This document shows positions 52,734-54,491 of a stretch of DNA of 54,491 nucleotides, one piece after another. The notes below the pieces were generated by a model. The model ran no database searches and had not been told where the DNA came from. It saw only the letters and a program-made list of their open reading frames with translations. The DNA is taken from positions 1-54,491 of the forward strand of contig JAZODH010000075.1 of NCBI GenBank assembly GCA_045596925.1, given 5' to 3'. Each line of letters starts with the position of its first letter. The first letter of the stretch is position 1. The DNA comes from SIG710 sp045596925 (GTDB taxonomy: Bacteria > Bacillota > Clostridia > Oscillospirales > CAG-272). A program made the translations under genes and the position numbers.

Positions 52734-53030
52734 ATGAAAAACAACAAATATTTCGAATTAAAATGCACTATCGATCACGGTGAACAGCTGTCAATACGCA
52801 TCCCCGACTCTTGTCGAGAAAATTTCCATTACACGATTTCCGGCAGAGACGAAAGCGCAATGGCATGTTTGACCGAGCTGTTTGGCGAATATGCCAAGCT
52901 GGACACAGTCAAACGCAAGACGTTTCAGGCATTGATTGACGAGCGTGCAGACCAGGTATCCACGTTGGACGATCTGCTGGTGTTGCTCAAGGTAGTGCGT
53001 CTTTGTGACGTATACGTACCAAAGAGATGA
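52734..53030 (+). CDS. Small antirestriction-like protein, paralogue 1 (tentative)
   Basis: A 98-residue protein from ATG 52734 (GGAGG upstream). It shares its layout with the next protein: a beta-rich start (LSIRIPDSCRENF here, LFLRVPNHFQTIM there), then F..E(Y/F)xKLxTxxR..xxxLI and a DLxxLL/DLITIM helix. The second half (LTELFGEYAKLDTVKRKTFQ, TLDDLLVLL) resembles ArdA-type domains. It is flanked by the 20-base inverted repeats and followed by its own terminator. The function is inferred only from this faint resemblance and the mobile setting. Confidence 0.55.
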   Translation: MKNNKYFELKCTIDHGEQLSIRIPDSCRENFHYTISGRDESAMACLTELFGEYAKLDTVKRKTFQALIDERADQVSTLDDLLVLLKVVRLCDVYVPKR

Positions 53031-53035
53031 TCGGG

Positions 53036-53064
53036 AAAGGGCGAGATAAAAATCTCGCCCTTTT
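53036..53064 (+). terminator. Terminator of the 98-residue protein gene
   Basis: AAAGGGCGAGAT (53036-53047) pairs with ATCTCGCCCTTT (53052-53063), loop AAAA, T end. Confidence 0.85.
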
Positions 53065-53081
53065 GTTACTTTTTATGAGTC

Positions 53082-53101
53082 TCCGTTTTCTGACATATTT
53101 A
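53082..53101 (+). promoter_or_regulatory. Shared upstream motif, copy 2 (20-base inverted repeat, right)
   Basis: TCCGTTTTCTGACATATTTA, identical to copy 1 on the opposite strand, 61 bases before the start at 53163. Confidence 0.7.
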
Positions 53102-53162
53102 AGGCAAGATGGAATACAAGTTTTGAGTAATTCATCAAAAACATAAAATGGAGGACAGACAA

Positions 53163-53660
53163 ATGTCAAAAACCAAAAGGCAAAAGCAAGAACCGGTGTA
53201 CATGCAGATTGAAAAGTTTGCAAACGAGAAACCGCTGTTTCTGCGGGTTCCAAATCATTTCCAAACGATAATGGACAGATTGATACAGCAAGATGACATA
53301 AAGGATTACCGCAATTCAAAAATCGTTCTGAAGATTTTTTGCGAGGAATTTACAAAACTGAATACAGAGGAACGAGATAAGGTAAAAACGTTGATCAACT
53401 GCAAGATCGCTCCGGCGGAAACTTTTTTCGATCTTATCACGATTATGCAGCAAAGAGACCGCTACTATATTCTTGATGGGGTCGACACGAACCAAAAACT
53501 CGGAGAATTCCATATCTTCGCGGCCAGAAATCAGGCGATGGATAATTGGGCGGCCAAAGAAGACTACGCAAATTCCAAGCTGGTCGGTAAAAAAATCAAA
53601 AATGCTGAGAAAGGCGTGTTTTATCAGAACAGTTACGTAGGAAAATATGGTTGTTTTTGA
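53163..53660 (+). CDS. Small antirestriction-like protein, paralogue 2 (tentative)
   Basis: A 165-residue protein from ATG 53163 (GGAGG upstream). Its first ~110 residues are laid out like the 98-residue neighbour, and then it continues. The segment FFDLITIMQQRDRYYILDGV with KLGEFHI fits the end of ArdA/YodL-like domains, where an INL..N.D.Y pattern is followed by an LG motif. A basic C-terminus (LVGKKIKNAEKG) is extra. I read it as a likely antirestriction-type accessory protein of the element, with moderate doubt. Confidence 0.55.
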   Translation: MSKTKRQKQEPVYMQIEKFANEKPLFLRVPNHFQTIMDRLIQQDDIKDYRNSKIVLKIFCEEFTKLNTEERDKVKTLINCKIAPAETFFDLITIMQQRDRYYILDGVDTNQKLGEFHIFAARNQAMDNWAAKEDYANSKLVGKKIKNAEKGVFYQNSYVGKYGCF

Positions 53661-53671
53661 ATGAAAAGAAG

Positions 53672-53700
53672 CGGCGAGATCTTATGATCTCGCCGTTTTT
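53672..53700 (+). terminator. Terminator of the 165-residue protein gene
   Basis: CGGCGAGATC (53672-53681) pairs with GATCTCGCCG (53686-53695), loop TTAT, then TTTTT. The GGCGAGAT stem is the same as in the preceding terminator. Confidence 0.88.
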
Positions 53701-53993
53701 CCGTAACATTTTGAATGTAAAAATCTTTACAAGCCTTGAAAATAAAGGATTCTTACATTGCACAAGCACGTCCAGCTTTGATTTTGGTTTTGAAAGAGAA
53801 ATTGGCATTGGAGGTAGGATTGTTGACGTTTGGTTTGGCTTTATTTGAATATTTATTTTGCATGATTGATTGAAAAACATTAAAAGAGATTCGACCTTGT
53901 TAGAAAGGGAAATAAAAAATCAACTATGAAGTGTCTGTTTTAGGAGAATGTTTTTTATAAAAATTACTTATTCAAAAGCAACTTTTTATTTTT

Positions 53994-54009
53994 GCTTTCT
54001 ATCATACTC
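53994..54009 (+). promoter_or_regulatory. Shared upstream motif, copy 4
   Basis: GCTTTCTATCATACTC resembles copy 3 (GTTTTCTTTCATACTG) and lies 56 bases before the start at 54066. Confidence 0.4.
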
Positions 54010-54060
54010 CTTTTCGCAGGGCAGGGGAACTGTTGTGATCAAATCATTATAAAGGAGTAT
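54004..54060 (+). promoter_or_regulatory. Anti-ribosome-site hairpin of the replication-type gene
   Basis: ATACTCCTTT (54004-54013) is exactly complementary to AAAGGAGTAT (54051-54060), which is the ribosome site of the gene at 54066. Pairing would block translation; the 37 bases between could hold a sensing or antisense target. Confidence 0.6.
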
Positions 54061-54065
54061 AGAAA

Positions 54066-54491
54066 ATGGCAAATTACACACGCGCTATCAAAACCGACGT
54101 CTGGATCAATAAGGATTTCAGGAAAATGACACCTCAAGAGAAAATCTTCTGGTTTTACCTACACACAGGCTATCATTCCTCCGAGACGGCACTATATGCG
54201 TGTCCAGTTGAAGACATCGCATTGTTTTGCGGCATTTCAAAGAAGAAAGCCAAAGAGATGATCGATAAATTCTGTGAGCAGGGAAGTATCTCATACGATT
54301 TTATGACGGACGAGCTTCTTGTCAAGGATTACTTTGATTATCACCCGCCCATCGGCGGCCTGTACTACAGAATGTACTCAAACGATCTTGCGAAAATCAA
54401 ATCTCAACTACTGATCGACGAGCTGGTGGAGATGTCAAAGAAGTACAAGATTTCACTTGCATTCTTTGCCGCTCTCCGTGACCTCCGTCCC
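54066..54491 (+). CDS. Phage/plasmid-type replication initiation protein, N-terminal part (partial)
   Basis: The frame is open from ATG 54066 to the window edge (142 codons). The start AIKTDVWINKDFRKMTPQEK followed by IFWFYLHT, ALYACPVEDIALFCGISKKK and KDYFDYHPPIGG is the winged-helix pattern of the N-terminal domain of phage replisome organisers (DnaD-like family). Such proteins open the origin and load helicase for phage or plasmid replication. A DnaD-type tail or a DNA-binding helix would be expected beyond the edge. AAAGGAG precedes the ATG. It suggests the element can replicate after excision. Confidence 0.7.
   Translation, partial: MANYTRAIKTDVWINKDFRKMTPQEKIFWFYLHTGYHSSETALYACPVEDIALFCGISKKKAKEMIDKFCEQGSISYDFMTDELLVKDYFDYHPPIGGLYYRMYSNDLAKIKSQLLIDELVEMSKKYKISLAFFAALRDLRP

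Larger units (their letters stand above)
53661..54065. other. AT-rich leader region before the replication-type gene
   Basis: About 405 bases. It holds a terminator (53672-53700), a motif copy (53994-54009) and a hairpin that can mask the next ribosome site (54004-54060). An open frame at 53651-53848 overlaps the terminator and has no ribosome site; I do not call it. Confidence 0.55.
48723..54491. mobile_element. Mobile element inserted in spoVT (right end outside the window)
   Basis: From the spoVT junction to the window edge the genes change character: serine recombinase, tyrosine recombinase, small accessory proteins and a replication-type protein. Composition is more AT-rich than the chromosome to the left, and genes stand singly with their own hairpins. 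Only one end is seen, so the size is at least 5.8 kb. No capsid, tail or conjugation gene is seen in the visible part. Confidence 0.8.

Noticed and set aside
52609..53101. Inverted repeat as proof of an invertible switch
   Set aside because: Equal 61-base spacing to two start codons, and related motifs before other genes, make a shared regulatory site more likely. Inversion is kept only as an alternative.
53651..53848. 65-codon frame after the 165-residue protein
   Set aside because: It overlaps the end of that gene and its terminator, lacks a ribosome site and has no conserved features.
1..54491. tRNA or rRNA genes
   Set aside because: I looked through the gaps for cloverleaf ends and rRNA signatures and found none.

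Overview
The window comes from a spore-forming, diaminopimelate-type member of the Firmicutes, most likely class Clostridia. The evidence is the gene order of the division and wall (dcw) cluster, a SpoVD-like PASTA penicillin-binding protein, SpoIID and SpoVT domains, AbrB, RNase J, HemW, LepA, Gram-positive sigma-A promoters (TTGACA-17-TATAAT) with strong AAAGGAGG ribosome sites, and a 6S RNA of Firmicutes type. I do not assign a genus.

Layout. 1-2.3 kb: the 3' end of a D-lactate dehydrogenase gene, ychF, and an orphan OmpR-type response regulator. 2.4-3.6 kb: an HtrA-like membrane protease. 3.6-6.0 kb: three consecutive broken genes (an AraC regulator, a GH2 beta-mannosidase and a ROK kinase), the remains of a mannoside-use locus, followed by an apparently intact esterase. 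6.8-12 kb: abrB, a small membrane protein, RNase J, a PrsA-like foldase and a CpXC zinc-ribbon protein. 12.5-16.2 kb: lepA-hemW, a DUF1292 gene and a 6S RNA candidate. 16.2-20.5 kb: two convergent lipoprotein genes, one with a beta-helix domain. 20.6-24.7 kb: a spore-type peptidoglycan hydrolase pair and nicotinate phosphoribosyltransferase. 25-38.7 kb: the dcw cluster mraZ-rsmH-ftsL-spoVD/ftsI-murE-murF-mraY-ftsW-murG-ftsQ-ftsZ, without murD or ftsA. 38.7-47.2 kb: a DUF554 protein, manA, an LTA-synthase-like enzyme, a flavodoxin, ligA-rsmI and asd. 47.2-48.1 kb: a lipoprotein phosphodiesterase.

From 48.25 kb to the right edge is the most interesting part. A large serine recombinase gene runs, without a stop, into the last ~155 codons of the sporulation regulator gene spoVT. 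The 5' ~33 codons of spoVT are absent from the window. The simplest reading is that a mobile element of at least 5.8 kb has integrated inside spoVT, in the way the skin element interrupts sigK or SP-beta interrupts spsM. It carries the recombinase next to one attachment site, a tyrosine recombinase, three small proteins that look like ArdA-type antirestriction domains, and a replication-initiation-like protein cut by the window end. Several of its genes share an upstream motif (CGTTTTCTNNCATA), and two have start sites that can be hidden in a hairpin. If excision is tied to sporulation, this would be a new spoVT-intervening element.

Together the chromosomal genes mostly serve envelope growth, division and sporulation, plus housekeeping functions in translation, RNA turnover, NAD supply and DNA ligation. 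Terminators are frequent, many with a recurring ACGACGG stem, and a repeat carrying one such stem occurs in two distant gaps.
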